Assembly: GCA_039814575.1 (NCBI GenBank)
Contig: JBCCAY010000003.1
Location: forward strand, 124,001-188,000
Length of the DNA stretch: 64,000 nt
DNA from: MED-G105 sp039814575
GTDB lineage: Bacteria; Pseudomonadota; Alphaproteobacteria; Caulobacterales; Parvularculaceae
Direction of reading: 5' to 3'
The position numbers and the translations under genes are program-made. The stretch's first letter is position 1; every line of letters begins with the position of its first letter. The notes beneath the pieces are model-generated. The model searched no databases, was not told the DNA's origin, and saw only the letters and a program-made list of their open reading frames with translations. This document shows, one piece after another, positions 53,186 through 62,660 of the stretch.

Positions 53186-53544
53186 ATTTTGATCGTTCTT
53201 GTTTCTAACGGCTATGATTGCTCGACCTCACAGTGGAAAGCTCTTCGCCAATCTAGTTTGTGCGCCGGGGCGTCGTATCCACGTTCGACAACGCCTTTGT
53301 CGCCAATCCGCCGCAAAATCACCGCAAAATTTTAATCGAACCGTCAAAATTACGTGTCGTTAATGCCGGATGGCGGGCAATCAGCGAATAAAGTTGAGCG
53401 CCTTTGAGGGTTTGCGCGGCGTTCTGCGTTCGCCTAGCGTTCAGCAGGCGGCGGTTGGATCCGCATGATCAGTCGCATCCCATATCCGGGGCGGCGTTTT
53501 CGAGATTTAAAAGAAGGCAATCAAGGGATTGAAAGGAACGCATC
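53186..53544. other. Intergenic region upstream of OmpA-family lipoprotein gene
   Basis: About 360 bp. It contains a short repeat CCGCAAAAT twice near 53310-53330 and AAAGGAACG before the next start. No small RNA or terminator with good pairing is seen. Confidence 0.5.
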
Positions 53545-54210
53545 ATGCGCAAACTACTCATTATCGGAGCCCTCGCGGCCTTCGCGGCGGCCTGTTCGAC
53601 AAACCCTTACACCGGTGAACGGCGCGCCAGCCGAACCGTTACATCCGGCGCCGGCGGCGCGGCTGCGGGCGCCGCGGCGGGCGCGGTGCTCGGCCAAGTC
53701 ATCGGCGGCAAGCCGGGCAAGGGCGCAGCCATTGGCGCGGCTGTCGGTGCGGCGACCGGCGTCGGCATCGGCGTTTATCAAGACCGCCAGCAAGCCAAGC
53801 TCCGCGATCGCCTGGCGGCGTCCGGCGTTTCGGTCACCCGCGACGGCGACAATATCTTTTTGAACATGCCGTCCGACGTGACGTTCAATGTCAATCAATC
53901 GGCTATTCGCGGGGATTTCTATGAAACTCTTAACTCGGTTGCGATCGTTCTGAACGAGTATGACAAAACGACGATCAGCGTTTTCGGACACGCCGACGCG
54001 ACCGGATCTGATAGTTACAATCAGCAACTTTCGGAGAAACGCGCTTTGTCGGTATCGAACTATCTCGCCGGTCAGGGCGTTTCACCCCAGCGTTTGCGCG
54101 CTATTGGTTATGGTGAAACCCGTCCGATCGCCGACAACGGCACGGAAGGCGGCCGCGCAGCGAACCGCCGTGTGGAGATCGTTATCGATCCAATCGATGC
54201 GGCGTTTTAG
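53545..54210 (+). CDS. OmpA-family lipoprotein (YiaD-like)
   Basis: A 221-aa outer-membrane lipoprotein. Lipobox FAAAC gives lipid-modified Cys17. A glycine-zipper stretch (about residues 37-80, AAGAAAGAVLGQVIGGKPG) is followed by the OmpA C-terminal peptidoglycan-binding domain at about 105-218: FGHADATGSDSYNQQLSEKR and LRAIGYGETRPIADN, with the Asp and Arg that hold diaminopimelate (NRRVEI). It links the outer membrane to the cell wall. A strong terminator follows. Confidence 0.92.
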   Translation: MRKLLIIGALAAFAAACSTNPYTGERRASRTVTSGAGGAAAGAAAGAVLGQVIGGKPGKGAAIGAAVGAATGVGIGVYQDRQQAKLRDRLAASGVSVTRDGDNIFLNMPSDVTFNVNQSAIRGDFYETLNSVAIVLNEYDKTTISVFGHADATGSDSYNQQLSEKRALSVSNYLAGQGVSPQRLRAIGYGETRPIADNGTEGGRAANRRVEIVIDPIDAAF

Positions 54211-54268
54211 CGCTTCAGTAAGCTAGCGACGCGCCGGTCAGGTTTCCGGTGCTGACGAAACGAGAAGA

Positions 54269-54299
54269 ACCGACGCGCCCTAACCGCGTCGGTTTTTTT
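54269..54299 (+). terminator. Rho-independent terminator after OmpA-family gene
   Basis: A perfect 9-bp stem (ACCGACGCG with CGCGTCGGT) and a CCCTAAC loop, followed by seven T. It lies 58 bp after the stop of the OmpA-family gene. Confidence 0.93.
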
Positions 54300-54323
54300 G
54301 CGCCTAACGCCCATCATGACTTT

Positions 54324-54367
54324 GATTGCCCTGTGATTGCCCTGTGACGGTCCTGTGGTCGCCGTGT
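54324..54367 (+). repeat. Quasi-tandem 11-bp repeat array
   Basis: Four head-to-tail units: GATTGCCCTGT twice exactly, then GACGGTCCTGT and GGTCGCCGTGT with more changes. The GATTC/GANTC methylation site is not part of it. Short decaying array in a non-coding gap; likely slippage, or a cooperative binding site. Confidence 0.7.
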
Positions 54368-54524
54368 GCTCGCCATCCGCTTAAACGCTTAGCTTTAGGG
54401 CGTTAGTCCTAGAGCGTTTAAGGCTTAATCGCTTGGCAACCAAAGATCGCTAGTTTCGAGGAGCGGGATAGCGCGGTTCGTCGCAAGGCGGCCGGCGGAT
54501 CCCTGATGAGAGGATTCTAAAGCT

Positions 54525-55433
54525 GTGACCGACATGTTTCGCCGTGACAATGCGCCGACAGACGCTGCGCCCGCTCCGTTTTCTGATTTGAACGACGCCC
54601 TGGGCGTCGCCGCAAACAGCGAAGGCGATAAGACCGATTTAGAGGTTTTGGGCCGGGTGAAAGAGGCGATCGTCGCTGAGCGGATCGACCTTTACCTACA
54701 GCCCATCGTCAGCTTGCCGCAAAGAAAAGTCCGGTACTATGAGGCGTATTCGCGCCTGCGCGACAACGAAGGGCGGGTCTTGCGTCCTGCGGTTTATTTA
54801 GAGGCGGCCGAACGCACAGGCCGCATCGGCGTCATCGACAATCTAATCCTGACACGGTGCATTGAAGCGGTGCGCCGTTTCGGCGCCCAAGACCCCCATC
54901 TGGTGGTTTTCTGCAATGTCTCGCCGGCGACTTTGTTCGATTCAGAATTCTTCGCGCGGTTCACGAGTTATCTCGAAGCGAATGAAGATCTGGCCTCGCG
55001 GCTTATTTTCGAGTTCACCTATCCGTCGATCCATATGATGCACCCGCGCGTTGAAAAGAACCTCGCGGAAATCGCTGAACGCGGTTTCGCGTTCTCCGTC
55101 GACCATGTGCATTCAATCGACCTCGACTGGGAAAACTTGCGCAAACGCAATTTCCGCTTTGTGAAAGCGTCGGTGCAAATGCTTCTCGGCGCGGCGCGCT
55201 TTGGCGCTGCTGGCGGCGTCGGCGACGGGCAAACTGATGTAATGGCGAAGCTGCGCGAGTTCCGCAAACGGCTCGCCGACTCAGGCGTCGATTTGATCGC
55301 TGAAAAGATTGAGCGTGAATCAGACATGCCGGAGATCCTGGCGATCGGTCTTGATTACGGCCAAGGGCACTTGTTTGGGGCGCCGCGCCGCGCGGAAGCC
55401 TATCTCGAGAGCGCCGCGCCGTCGTCTGAGTAA
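54525..55433 (+). CDS. EAL-domain protein, partly degenerate
   Basis: A 302-aa cytoplasmic protein with an EAL domain from about residue 45. Signature positions: EAL reads EAY (YYEAYSRLRD); Asn in CNVSP and Glu in IFEFTY are kept; DDFG reads VDHV, losing one Asp; the KID lysine is kept (VKAS); AEGVE reads AEKIE; and YGQGHLFGAP is intact. Binding of c-di-GMP is thus credible but hydrolysis is doubtful, similar to TipF of Caulobacter. No GGDEF or sensor domain. The gene starts GTG at 54525 or ATG two codons later. Confidence 0.87.
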   Translation: MTDMFRRDNAPTDAAPAPFSDLNDALGVAANSEGDKTDLEVLGRVKEAIVAERIDLYLQPIVSLPQRKVRYYEAYSRLRDNEGRVLRPAVYLEAAERTGRIGVIDNLILTRCIEAVRRFGAQDPHLVVFCNVSPATLFDSEFFARFTSYLEANEDLASRLIFEFTYPSIHMMHPRVEKNLAEIAERGFAFSVDHVHSIDLDWENLRKRNFRFVKASVQMLLGAARFGAAGGVGDGQTDVMAKLREFRKRLADSGVDLIAEKIERESDMPEILAIGLDYGQGHLFGAPRRAEAYLESAAPSSE

Positions 55434-55531
55434 GCTAAAGGCCCATCTGCTTCCTATCTGCTTTCAGCGGTTTTGCTTGCGGCGTCGCGGCGACTTGACC
55501 GAAGACGCAGCGACGGCTTACGCCTAACGCC

Positions 55532-56383
55532 ATGACAGCGCTTTCTATCCTCCATGGCTTGTCGGAAATCGCCGACGATTATGATGCGCTTTTATGTGAT
55601 GCGTGGGGCGTCATTCACAATGGCCGCGCTCTGTTCGATGGTGTTGTGGAGGCCTTGCAGCGCTTCCGCGAACAACGCGGACCCGTCATTATTCTGACGA
55701 ATGCGCCAAAACCTTCCGCCATTATTCCAGGACAGCTTGATCGGCTCGGCTTGCCGCGAGACGCCTATGACGCGGTGGTGACATCCGGCGAGGCGACGCG
55801 CGCGGAGATCGCTAAACGCCTGCCGGCGCGCGCTTATGCGATTGGATGGACGAGCGATACAGCGCTCTATGAAGGGCTGTCGATCGCGTTCGATGAACTT
55901 GATGCGGCGGGTTTTATCGTTTGTACCGGGATTGCTGAAGAAGGCCCGTCAGAACCGGACGACTATCGGTCTTTATTGAAGCCGGCCGCTGCCGCCGGCA
56001 AAACCATGATTTGCGCCAACCCCGACATCGTCGTGAATTGGCGCGGGGAGTTGATGTGGTGTGCCGGGGCGGTTGCGCGGGTGTATGAAGATCTTGGCGG
56101 ACCGGTTGTCTACGCCGGCAAGCCCTACCCGGCCGTTTACGAACTTGCTTTGCAGGAGATTGCGAAGGCTCGCGGCGCGGCGGTTTCGGCGTCGCGTATT
56201 TTAGCGGTCGGCGACGGCGCCGGGACGGACATTCTCGGCGCCAATCAGCAAGGCATTGACGCGGTTTATGTCGCCGGTGCTGGCGGCGTCCACACGGGCG
56301 ATGCGACGCCTGAAGATATTGCGGCTGCTCTTAAGGACGCCGGGGCGACAGCCCGTGCGGCGACATCGGCCCTAAAATGGTGA
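55532..56383 (+). CDS. TIGR01459-type HAD-superfamily hydrolase
   Basis: A 283-aa HAD phosphatase of the subclass IIA (NagD-like) group. Motif I is LLCDAWGVIHNGRALFDG; the substituted second Asp (DAWGV rather than DxDGT) is usual in this TIGR01459 branch. ILTNAPKPSA is motif II, YAGKPYPAVYE motif III and ILAVGDGAGTDILGANQQG motif IV. Overlaps ribF by 7 bp, so the two are co-translated; hydrolysis of a flavin- or nucleotide-type phosphate has been suggested by such pairing but is not shown. Confidence 0.9.
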   Translation: MTALSILHGLSEIADDYDALLCDAWGVIHNGRALFDGVVEALQRFREQRGPVIILTNAPKPSAIIPGQLDRLGLPRDAYDAVVTSGEATRAEIAKRLPARAYAIGWTSDTALYEGLSIAFDELDAAGFIVCTGIAEEGPSEPDDYRSLLKPAAAAGKTMICANPDIVVNWRGELMWCAGAVARVYEDLGGPVVYAGKPYPAVYELALQEIAKARGAAVSASRILAVGDGAGTDILGANQQGIDAVYVAGAGGVHTGDATPEDIAAALKDAGATARAATSALKW

Positions 56384-57300
56384 GCGTTGGAAAAAAATGC
56401 GTGGCGGCGATCGGCAATTTTGACGGCGTTCATCGCGGACATAAGTTTCTCATTGAACAGACGATTGCTTTTGCCGATGCGCTTGGCGCTGAGCCGGGCG
56501 TCGTCGTTTTTGATCCGCATCCGCGGCGCCATTTCCGTCCGGATGACCCGCCATTCCTCCTGACGACGCCGGAGGACCGCGCTGCGCTTATCAAAGAGGC
56601 CGGCGCGCCCAATGTCATGACTGTAACGTTTGACGGCGAGACGGCGGCGATGGCGGCGGAGGATTTCGTCGGGCGTATTCTTATTGATGGGTTTGGCCTC
56701 AGCGGCGTCATCACCGGATCAGACTTTCGCTTCGGCGCCGGCCGATCGGGCGATGTCTTAATGCTGAATGATCTATGCGCCGCCCGCGGTGTTGAAGCGC
56801 GGATCGCTGAGCTTTTAAGCGATGGACCGACCAGTGATCCGTATGGCGATAAAGTCAGTTCAAGCGGTGTGCGTGAGGCCATTCACCATGGCGACATGGA
56901 TGTCGCGGCCGGAATGCTCGGTCGGCCCTGGTCGGTTGCTGGGTTTGTCGCGTCTGGTCAGAAGCTCGGTCGGCAAATTGGGTTTCCGACGGCTAATCTG
57001 ACGCTCGGAGCGCTTATTGAGCCGCGCCGCGGCGTTTATGTCGTGGACGTGGAGATCGCTGGCGCATTCCATCACGGCGTTGCAAATTTTGGCCGACGAC
57101 CGACAGTGGGCGCTGACGCGCCTTTGCTGGAGACCCATGTCTTTGACTTTGAAGGCGATCTCTATGGCCAGGAGATCCGCGTGCTGTTTAAAGAGTTTTT
57201 GCGCGACGAACAGAAATTCGACGGCATTGACGCGTTAAAAACGCAAATCGCGAAAGACAGCGCGGACGCCCGGCAGCGCCACGAGAGGGCGCGCGGTTAG
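56377..57300 (+). CDS. ribF: Bifunctional riboflavin kinase / FMN adenylyltransferase
   Basis: Makes FMN and FAD from riboflavin. The N-terminal FAD synthetase half has AIGNFDGVHRGHKFLI and VVFDPHPRRHFRPDD, and a DFRFGAGRSGDV loop. The C-terminal kinase half shows GRQIGFPTANLTLG, ANFGRRPTVG and ETHVFDFEGDLYGQEI. Length 307 aa is standard. It starts inside the end of the HAD hydrolase gene. Confidence 0.97.
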   Translation: MVSVGKKCVAAIGNFDGVHRGHKFLIEQTIAFADALGAEPGVVVFDPHPRRHFRPDDPPFLLTTPEDRAALIKEAGAPNVMTVTFDGETAAMAAEDFVGRILIDGFGLSGVITGSDFRFGAGRSGDVLMLNDLCAARGVEARIAELLSDGPTSDPYGDKVSSSGVREAIHHGDMDVAAGMLGRPWSVAGFVASGQKLGRQIGFPTANLTLGALIEPRRGVYVVDVEIAGAFHHGVANFGRRPTVGADAPLLETHVFDFEGDLYGQEIRVLFKEFLRDEQKFDGIDALKTQIAKDSADARQRHERARG

Positions 57301-57359
57301 AGTGTTCGCCGTTAGATGGCGGCGTTGAAGGAAAGCTCACTAGCCGACGAGCAGGGCTC

Positions 57360-58013
57360 TTAGTTCGATTGGGGCGCTGGCAAACGACCTTTTTCAATAA
57401 GGTCGCTTTCCATCGCTTTTAAAGCGGTTTCTGTTTCTCGCTTTTTTGCTTCGAGTTTCGGCAGTTTCATTAACAGGCCTTGGATCTCGCGCTCGTGGTA
57501 CTCCACATCGAGCCGCGCTGCGTAGCGCTCATCGCCCGACAGATAAGAGTTTTCGTGCCGGCTCTTCGCTGAGCGGATCGCCGTGCGGTGGCGCGATAAA
57601 CTCGACCGGGCTTCTGCGGCGGCGTCGGCGGCTTTCACCAATTCGCCGACGGCGTCGAAATAAGCTTGTCCCGCCTCGAACTCTGCGAGAAACGCAGCTT
57701 CGCCGTCGCCCTTGCAGACCTTTTCATAGTCTTCATTGTTAACACCGGCTCGAAACCCGCGTTCCGGCGTGCAATAGGCGCGCAATCCTTCCGCCCAACC
57801 GGCGGCGTATAGATCGGGATCAGCATCGTCTTTATCGCCCTCGCAAGCGTCCAAGCGTTTTTTGACAGCATTTTCCTCGCGGCCCGCTGCGCCGTCTTCT
57901 GCGCCGAGCGCGCGCCAATCCACAGTGGCGCACGCGGTTCGAGCGGGATCGCTGGAGCAAGCGCTGAGCGCCGCGAGTGCGCTGAGAACGAAAAATAAAA
58001 CCCGCAGGGGCAT
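57360..58013 (-). CDS. DUF2799 lipoprotein
   Basis: A 217-aa lipoprotein. The ATG at 58013 has GGAGGG upstream; lipobox LSAC gives Cys19. The mature start VDWRALGAEDGAAGREEN, then DLYAAGWAEGLRAYCTPERG and FRAGVNNEDYEKVC, is the DUF2799 pattern, an envelope family of unknown function. The C-terminal 80 residues are a long amphipathic helix (EYHEREIQGLLMKLPKLEAKK), probably coiled coil. It converges with ribF. Confidence 0.85.
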   Translation of the reverse strand: MPLRVLFFVLSALAALSACSSDPARTACATVDWRALGAEDGAAGREENAVKKRLDACEGDKDDADPDLYAAGWAEGLRAYCTPERGFRAGVNNEDYEKVCKGDGEAAFLAEFEAGQAYFDAVGELVKAADAAAEARSSLSRHRTAIRSAKSRHENSYLSGDERYAARLDVEYHEREIQGLLMKLPKLEAKKRETETALKAMESDLIEKGRLPAPQSN

Positions 58014-58314
58014 TGCGCCCTCCGATACAATCACACTTATGGCGCGTATTATCACGTGTGTCGCTAACGCCAGGCAAGCCGCTTATCGGACGCCTTTTGG
58101 AGCCGGCAAATCGCATAGAAAAGAGCCGAAAGCCTGCGGCGTCATGGGTCATTTTGCGCCCAAAAATGGCCAGGATTAGGCGCTTTAATGAAGCGTGAAT
58201 CGTTCGGCGACGGATTTGCATACTTTTCTTAGCAAAGCGGCGTCGTTTCTTTACCCGGGGGGACAGTGTTGTTGCGTCAGCGTTAACGGGCGCCGCTTTT
58301 AGGAGAAGGTTTTT
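58014..58314. other. Intergenic region between divergent lipoprotein and Gly/Arg-rich genes
   Basis: About 300 bp with promoters for both directions presumably. AGGAGAAGG lies before the ATG at 58315. No further element is recognised. Confidence 0.5.
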
Positions 58315-59427
58315 ATGGCGAAAGACGTGAAAATGGCTGTTTCTCGGTCGCAAGACGCTTTGACAGCAGGCGTTCGGGCGATCGCAGCGCCAATTGCGAC
58401 CGGAAAACTGCTTCTTCTCGCAAGCTTTGCCTTCGTCTCTTTAATGGTTCTGACGCCGACGCCGGCCGCCGCTGACGGGTATGGTTTTCGTGGCGCCGGC
58501 TGGGGGCATGTCGGCGGCCCTTACGGCCGCGGGTTTTACCGCGACAGATTTTATCGCCGTGGTTTTCATCGCGGAGGATTTTATGGGGGAGGGTTTTATC
58601 GCCGCGGCTTTTACGGCCATCCCTGGTATGGCCCGGGCTTCCGTCGGGGCGGGTTTTACCATCCAGGGCCGCGGTATTACCGCCGTGGGGGGCTGAGTGG
58701 CGGCGAAGCGGCGTTGATCGCGGCCGGCGTCATTGGCGGTGTCATTCTGATTGACCGCGCCCTTGAACGCCAATGGGAAGACGAGCGCGCCCGCGCCTAT
58801 GTGGACGCCCGCGCGAGGGAACGCGCGCGTCGGCGGTTCTATGAAGAGCGGGGTTACCGGCTATATGACGGCACTACCGCGCGTGATCGCTTAGATGATC
58901 GAGAAGATGGTCTGAACCGCGAGCGCCGCCGGTTGGAATCGGTGCGCCGTGACCTTGAGGCGGATCGCCGAGCATTTGAGCGTGAGCGCGATGCGTATGA
59001 ACAGCGACGTCGCGATCCCCGGTATGACCAAGAACCCTCTGACCGACGTTTTGATCGCCTCAATGGTTCTCAGGATATCCGCCCGCGCGGTAACCGCGGC
59101 GAGCATGAAGCGCGCGATCTCGACGATGAACTTTTAGGCGCCGGCGGTTTGGACCGCGAAAACGGCCGGCGGTCGATCGGCGTTTCGAACAACCGGTTCC
59201 TACGAGCGGCGTTTGACGCATGCGCGGGTGAGACTCGCCGCGCCGCCGCTGAGGACGGGTTGATGGCGGCCTTGCCAGGCGCGCCAGCCTTAGTGGATGT
59301 GGACGCCGGCGGCGTTTACCGCCTTGAGGCGGACTTCACGGTGAACGGCGATGATGGCGAGACGTATCGCCGGACCATGCGCTGCGAGGCTGACGAGGCG
59401 GGCGTCGCTTTCCTGGAAATCGTTTAG
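58315..59427 (+). CDS. Gly/Arg/Tyr-rich exported protein with coiled coil
   Basis: A 370-aa protein with a long N-terminal region and hydrophobic core (about residues 32-50) ending TPAAADG, a signal peptide. Residues about 55-125 are repeats of Gly, Tyr, Phe, Arg and His (GFYRRGFHRGG type). A TM-like GGEAALIAAGVIGGVILIDR follows, then a highly charged coiled coil (about residues 165-260). The C-terminal 85 residues form a small domain with two cysteines (FDACAGETRRAA and MRCEADEAG), as in SHOCT-free stress-envelope proteins of sphingo- and caulobacteria. Function unknown; attachment to the envelope is likely. Confidence 0.7.
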   Translation: MAKDVKMAVSRSQDALTAGVRAIAAPIATGKLLLLASFAFVSLMVLTPTPAAADGYGFRGAGWGHVGGPYGRGFYRDRFYRRGFHRGGFYGGGFYRRGFYGHPWYGPGFRRGGFYHPGPRYYRRGGLSGGEAALIAAGVIGGVILIDRALERQWEDERARAYVDARARERARRRFYEERGYRLYDGTTARDRLDDREDGLNRERRRLESVRRDLEADRRAFERERDAYEQRRRDPRYDQEPSDRRFDRLNGSQDIRPRGNRGEHEARDLDDELLGAGGLDRENGRRSIGVSNNRFLRAAFDACAGETRRAAAEDGLMAALPGAPALVDVDAGGVYRLEADFTVNGDDGETYRRTMRCEADEAGVAFLEIV

Positions 59428-59714
59428 CGCCGATGCAGGGCCCGTGCTTCGGCGCGATTAGCGCGTGACGCCGGCCGTGCAAGCTGTTACCAGCTTGGTC
59501 CATGATGACGATTTTGACGATTAGAACCCGCTTCTGGATAACAGGGCGAATTATCCGCCCGGCCTGATCCCGACCGCCTTTTTATGGTTTCCGCTTGCGT
59601 TTAGAGCGCGATTGAAACCCGTGTAAAAGGGCTCAGCGGGGCGGCGCCGGGTTTATGAGCCGCGCTCACTTGGTAGCGCATTCGCCCCTCACATGACGAT
59701 TAGAATAGAAGAGA

Positions 59715-62660
59715 ATGACGATGCCTGATGCATCAAAGACCGGCGTATCGACGCCGGACGCGCCCGCCGATGGGGCGCAAGCAATCGATTACAAAGACAC
59801 GCTGTTTCTGCCGCAAACGGATTTCCCAATGCGCGCCGGCCTGCCGAAGAAAGAGCCGGAGCTTTTAAAATCTTGGGAAGCCTCAGGCCTTTACGATGCG
59901 TTGCGCGCAGACGCCGCCGGCCGGCCGACCTTCGTTTTGCATGACGGCCCGCCCTACGCCAACGGCAATATCCATATGGGCACGGCGCTGACGAAAATCC
60001 TGAAGGATATGATCGTCCGCTCCCGGCAAATGACCGGGTTCAACGCCAATTTTGTCCCCGGCTGGGATTGCCACGGCCTGCCCATCGAATGGAAAGTTGA
60101 AGAGGACTTCCGCTCGAAAGGCCGCGCAAAGCGCGACGTTCCGTCATCGGAGTTTCGCGCCGCTTGTCGCGCCTATGCGCAGAAATGGGTGGATGTGCAG
60201 TCGGCGGAGTTCCGACGCCTCGGCGGCGAAGGCGATTGGAAAATGCCTTACACCACGATGAATTTCAAATCCGAAGCGACCATCGCCAAGGAGCTGTTGA
60301 AGTTCGCCGACCTCGGCCTTCTCTATCGTGGATCGAAGCCGGTGATGTGGTCGCCGGTGGAGCAAACCGCGCTCGCCGAAGCCGAAATTGAGTATCACGA
60401 CCATCAGTCCACGACGATATGGGTGAAGTTCCCGATCGTCGCGACCGACGACGACAGCTTAAAAGACGCCCGCGTCGTCATCTGGACGACGACGCCCTGG
60501 ACGATCCCCGGCAATCGGGCCGTATGCTACGGGCCGGGTCTTTCCTATGGTCTGTACCAGGTAGAGGCGATGCGCGAGGGGCTCGATTTTGAGCCCTGGT
60601 CTAAGCCGGGCGACACGCTTATCCTCGCCGATGCGCTAGCGGAAAGCGTGCGTGAAGCGGGTCTTATCGACGCGTGGTCGCGCCAAGGGGACGTCGCGCC
60701 GGAAACGCTCGGCAAAATTACCTGCGCCCACCCCTTAAAGGGGCTTGGCGGCGGCTATGAGTTCGATATCCCGCTCCTTGCCGGCGACCATGTCACCGAC
60801 GAAGCCGGCACGGGCTTCGTGCATACGGCGCCGAGCCACGGCCAAGAAGACTTCGAAGCTTGGCTCGCCCATGGCCGGTCCATGGCGGACATTCCGCATA
60901 CGGTGGACGCCCTTGGAGCCTACACCAAAGAAGCGCCGGGCCTTGAGGGCAAGAAAGTCCTGATCACCGAAGGGAAGAAAAAAGGCAAAGACGGGGAGGC
61001 GAACCGCGCCGTCATCGCTGAGCTGATCGAGCGCGGCGCTTTGTTGGCGCGTGGCCGGCTCACCCACTCTTACCCGCACTCCTGGCGATCGAAAGCGCCG
61101 GTGATCTTCCGCAACACGCCGCAATGGTTCATCGCCCTCGACAAAGAAACGGCGAACGGCAAGACCTTGCGGGAAAACGCGCTCGCGGCGATTGACGCCA
61201 CGGGCTTCACCCCGCCGCAAGGGCGCAATCGCTTGCGGTCCATGGTGGAGGGGCGGCCCGATTGGTTGATCTCCCGCCAGCGCGCCTGGGGCGTGCCGCT
61301 CACCATCTTTGTGCATAAAGAAACCGGCGACATCCTACGTGATGACGCCGTTGACGCGCGCGTTCTCGCCGGCATTGAAGCCGGCGGCGCGGACGCTTGG
61401 TTCGATACACCGTTAGCGGAGTTTCTCGGAGCCGACTATAACGCCGACGACTACGAGAAGATCGAAGACATTCTCGACGTTTGGTTCGATTCCGGTACGA
61501 CGCACGCTTTCGTCTTAGAGGATCGCGACGATCTCTCTTGGCCGGCTGATGTTTATTGTGAAGGCTCCGACCAGCACCGCGGTTGGTTCCAATCCTCGCT
61601 TTTAGAGAGTTGCGGCACGCGTGGGCGCGCGCCCTATGGGCACATCATCACCAATGGCTTTGTCGTCGACGAAGAAGGGCGCAAAATGTCGAAGTCCCTC
61701 GGCAATGTGATGGCGCCGGAACAGGTGATAAAGTCCTATGGCGCGGAGGTCATCCGCATCTGGGCCGCGAGTGCGGACTACACGGAAGATACGCGCATCG
61801 GCAAGGAAATCATCGATTCCGCCGTCGACGCCTATCGCAAGCTGCGTAACACGCTGCGCTATCTCATTGGTGCCCTCGACGGATATTCCGAGGGCGAAGC
61901 AGTCGAACCGGCGGCCATGCCGGAGCTTGAACGCTATGTCCTGCATCGCCTCGCCGAAGTCGACGCCGGCGTGCGCGAAAGCTATGAGGCGTTTGACTTT
62001 AAAGCCGTGTGGCGGCGTGTCTTTGATTTCGCGTCAATGGATTTGTCGGCGTTCTTCTTAGATATCCGCAAAGACAGCCTTTATTGCGATGCGCCGTCCG
62101 ACCCGAAGCGGCGCGCGGCGCGCAACGTGATGGCTGCGGCGTTTGATCGTCTGACCGCTTGGCTAGCGCCGATTTGCGTTTTTACGATGGAAGAAGCCTG
62201 GCGCGCGCGCCATGGCGACGACGTCGCGTCGGTGCATTTGCGACAATTCCCCGAAACGCCGGCGACATGGCGCGACGACGCGCTCGCGGAAAAATGGGCG
62301 CGCTTGCGCCGGGTGCGCCGGGTCGTCACCGGCGCCCTTGAAAGCGCACGCCGGGACAAAACGATCGGCGCGAGCCTTGAAGCGGCGCCGACGCTTTATC
62401 TTGAGGCGGACGATTTGGCCGCGGCGTTAGACGGGCAAGACCTTGCGGAGCTCTTCATTACCTCTAAGGTCACCATTGTCCGAGAAGCCGGGCCCGCTGA
62501 CGCTTTCCGCCTCGATGACACAGATGGCGTCGCCGTCGTCTCGACGAAATCAACTGAGAAGAAGTGCGAGCGGTGCTGGCGGTATCTGCCTGATGTCGGC
62601 GTCAATCCGGCGCATCCATTGGTGTGCGGTCGCTGCGCCAGCGTCGTCGCCGGCGCATGA
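59715..62660 (+). CDS. ileS: Isoleucyl-tRNA synthetase
   Basis: A 981-aa class I synthetase. HIGH motif GPPYANGNIHMGTAL near residue 80, editing domain (VIWTTTPWTIPGNRAV and GTGFVHTAPSHGQEDF), VWFDSGTTHAFVLE, and KMSKSLGN starting at Lys657. The C-terminal zinc finger reads CERCW ... CGRC. Upstream of the first ATG (59715) is AGAAGAGAATG; a second ATG two codons later is possible. No T-box leader is seen. Stop overlaps the lspA start as ATGA. Confidence 0.98.
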   Translation: MTMPDASKTGVSTPDAPADGAQAIDYKDTLFLPQTDFPMRAGLPKKEPELLKSWEASGLYDALRADAAGRPTFVLHDGPPYANGNIHMGTALTKILKDMIVRSRQMTGFNANFVPGWDCHGLPIEWKVEEDFRSKGRAKRDVPSSEFRAACRAYAQKWVDVQSAEFRRLGGEGDWKMPYTTMNFKSEATIAKELLKFADLGLLYRGSKPVMWSPVEQTALAEAEIEYHDHQSTTIWVKFPIVATDDDSLKDARVVIWTTTPWTIPGNRAVCYGPGLSYGLYQVEAMREGLDFEPWSKPGDTLILADALAESVREAGLIDAWSRQGDVAPETLGKITCAHPLKGLGGGYEFDIPLLAGDHVTDEAGTGFVHTAPSHGQEDFEAWLAHGRSMADIPHTVDALGAYTKEAPGLEGKKVLITEGKKKGKDGEANRAVIAELIERGALLARGRLTHSYPHSWRSKAPVIFRNTPQWFIALDKETANGKTLRENALAAIDATGFTPPQGRNRLRSMVEGRPDWLISRQRAWGVPLTIFVHKETGDILRDDAVDARVLAGIEAGGADAWFDTPLAEFLGADYNADDYEKIEDILDVWFDSGTTHAFVLEDRDDLSWPADVYCEGSDQHRGWFQSSLLESCGTRGRAPYGHIITNGFVVDEEGRKMSKSLGNVMAPEQVIKSYGAEVIRIWAASADYTEDTRIGKEIIDSAVDAYRKLRNTLRYLIGALDGYSEGEAVEPAAMPELERYVLHRLAEVDAGVRESYEAFDFKAVWRRVFDFASMDLSAFFLDIRKDSLYCDAPSDPKRRAARNVMAAAFDRLTAWLAPICVFTMEEAWRARHGDDVASVHLRQFPETPATWRDDALAEKWARLRRVRRVVTGALESARRDKTIGASLEAAPTLYLEADDLAAALDGQDLAELFITSKVTIVREAGPADAFRLDDTDGVAVVSTKSTEKKCERCWRYLPDVGVNPAHPLVCGRCASVVAGA

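Larger units (their letters stand above)
54211..54524. other. Intergenic region between OmpA-lipoprotein and EAL genes
   Basis: About 310 bp holding the terminator at 54269 and an array of four related 11-bp units at 54324. Downstream, GCGTTTAAG and CGCTTAG motifs recur loosely between 54376 and 54430. GAGAGGATTC precedes the EAL gene start. Confidence 0.55.
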
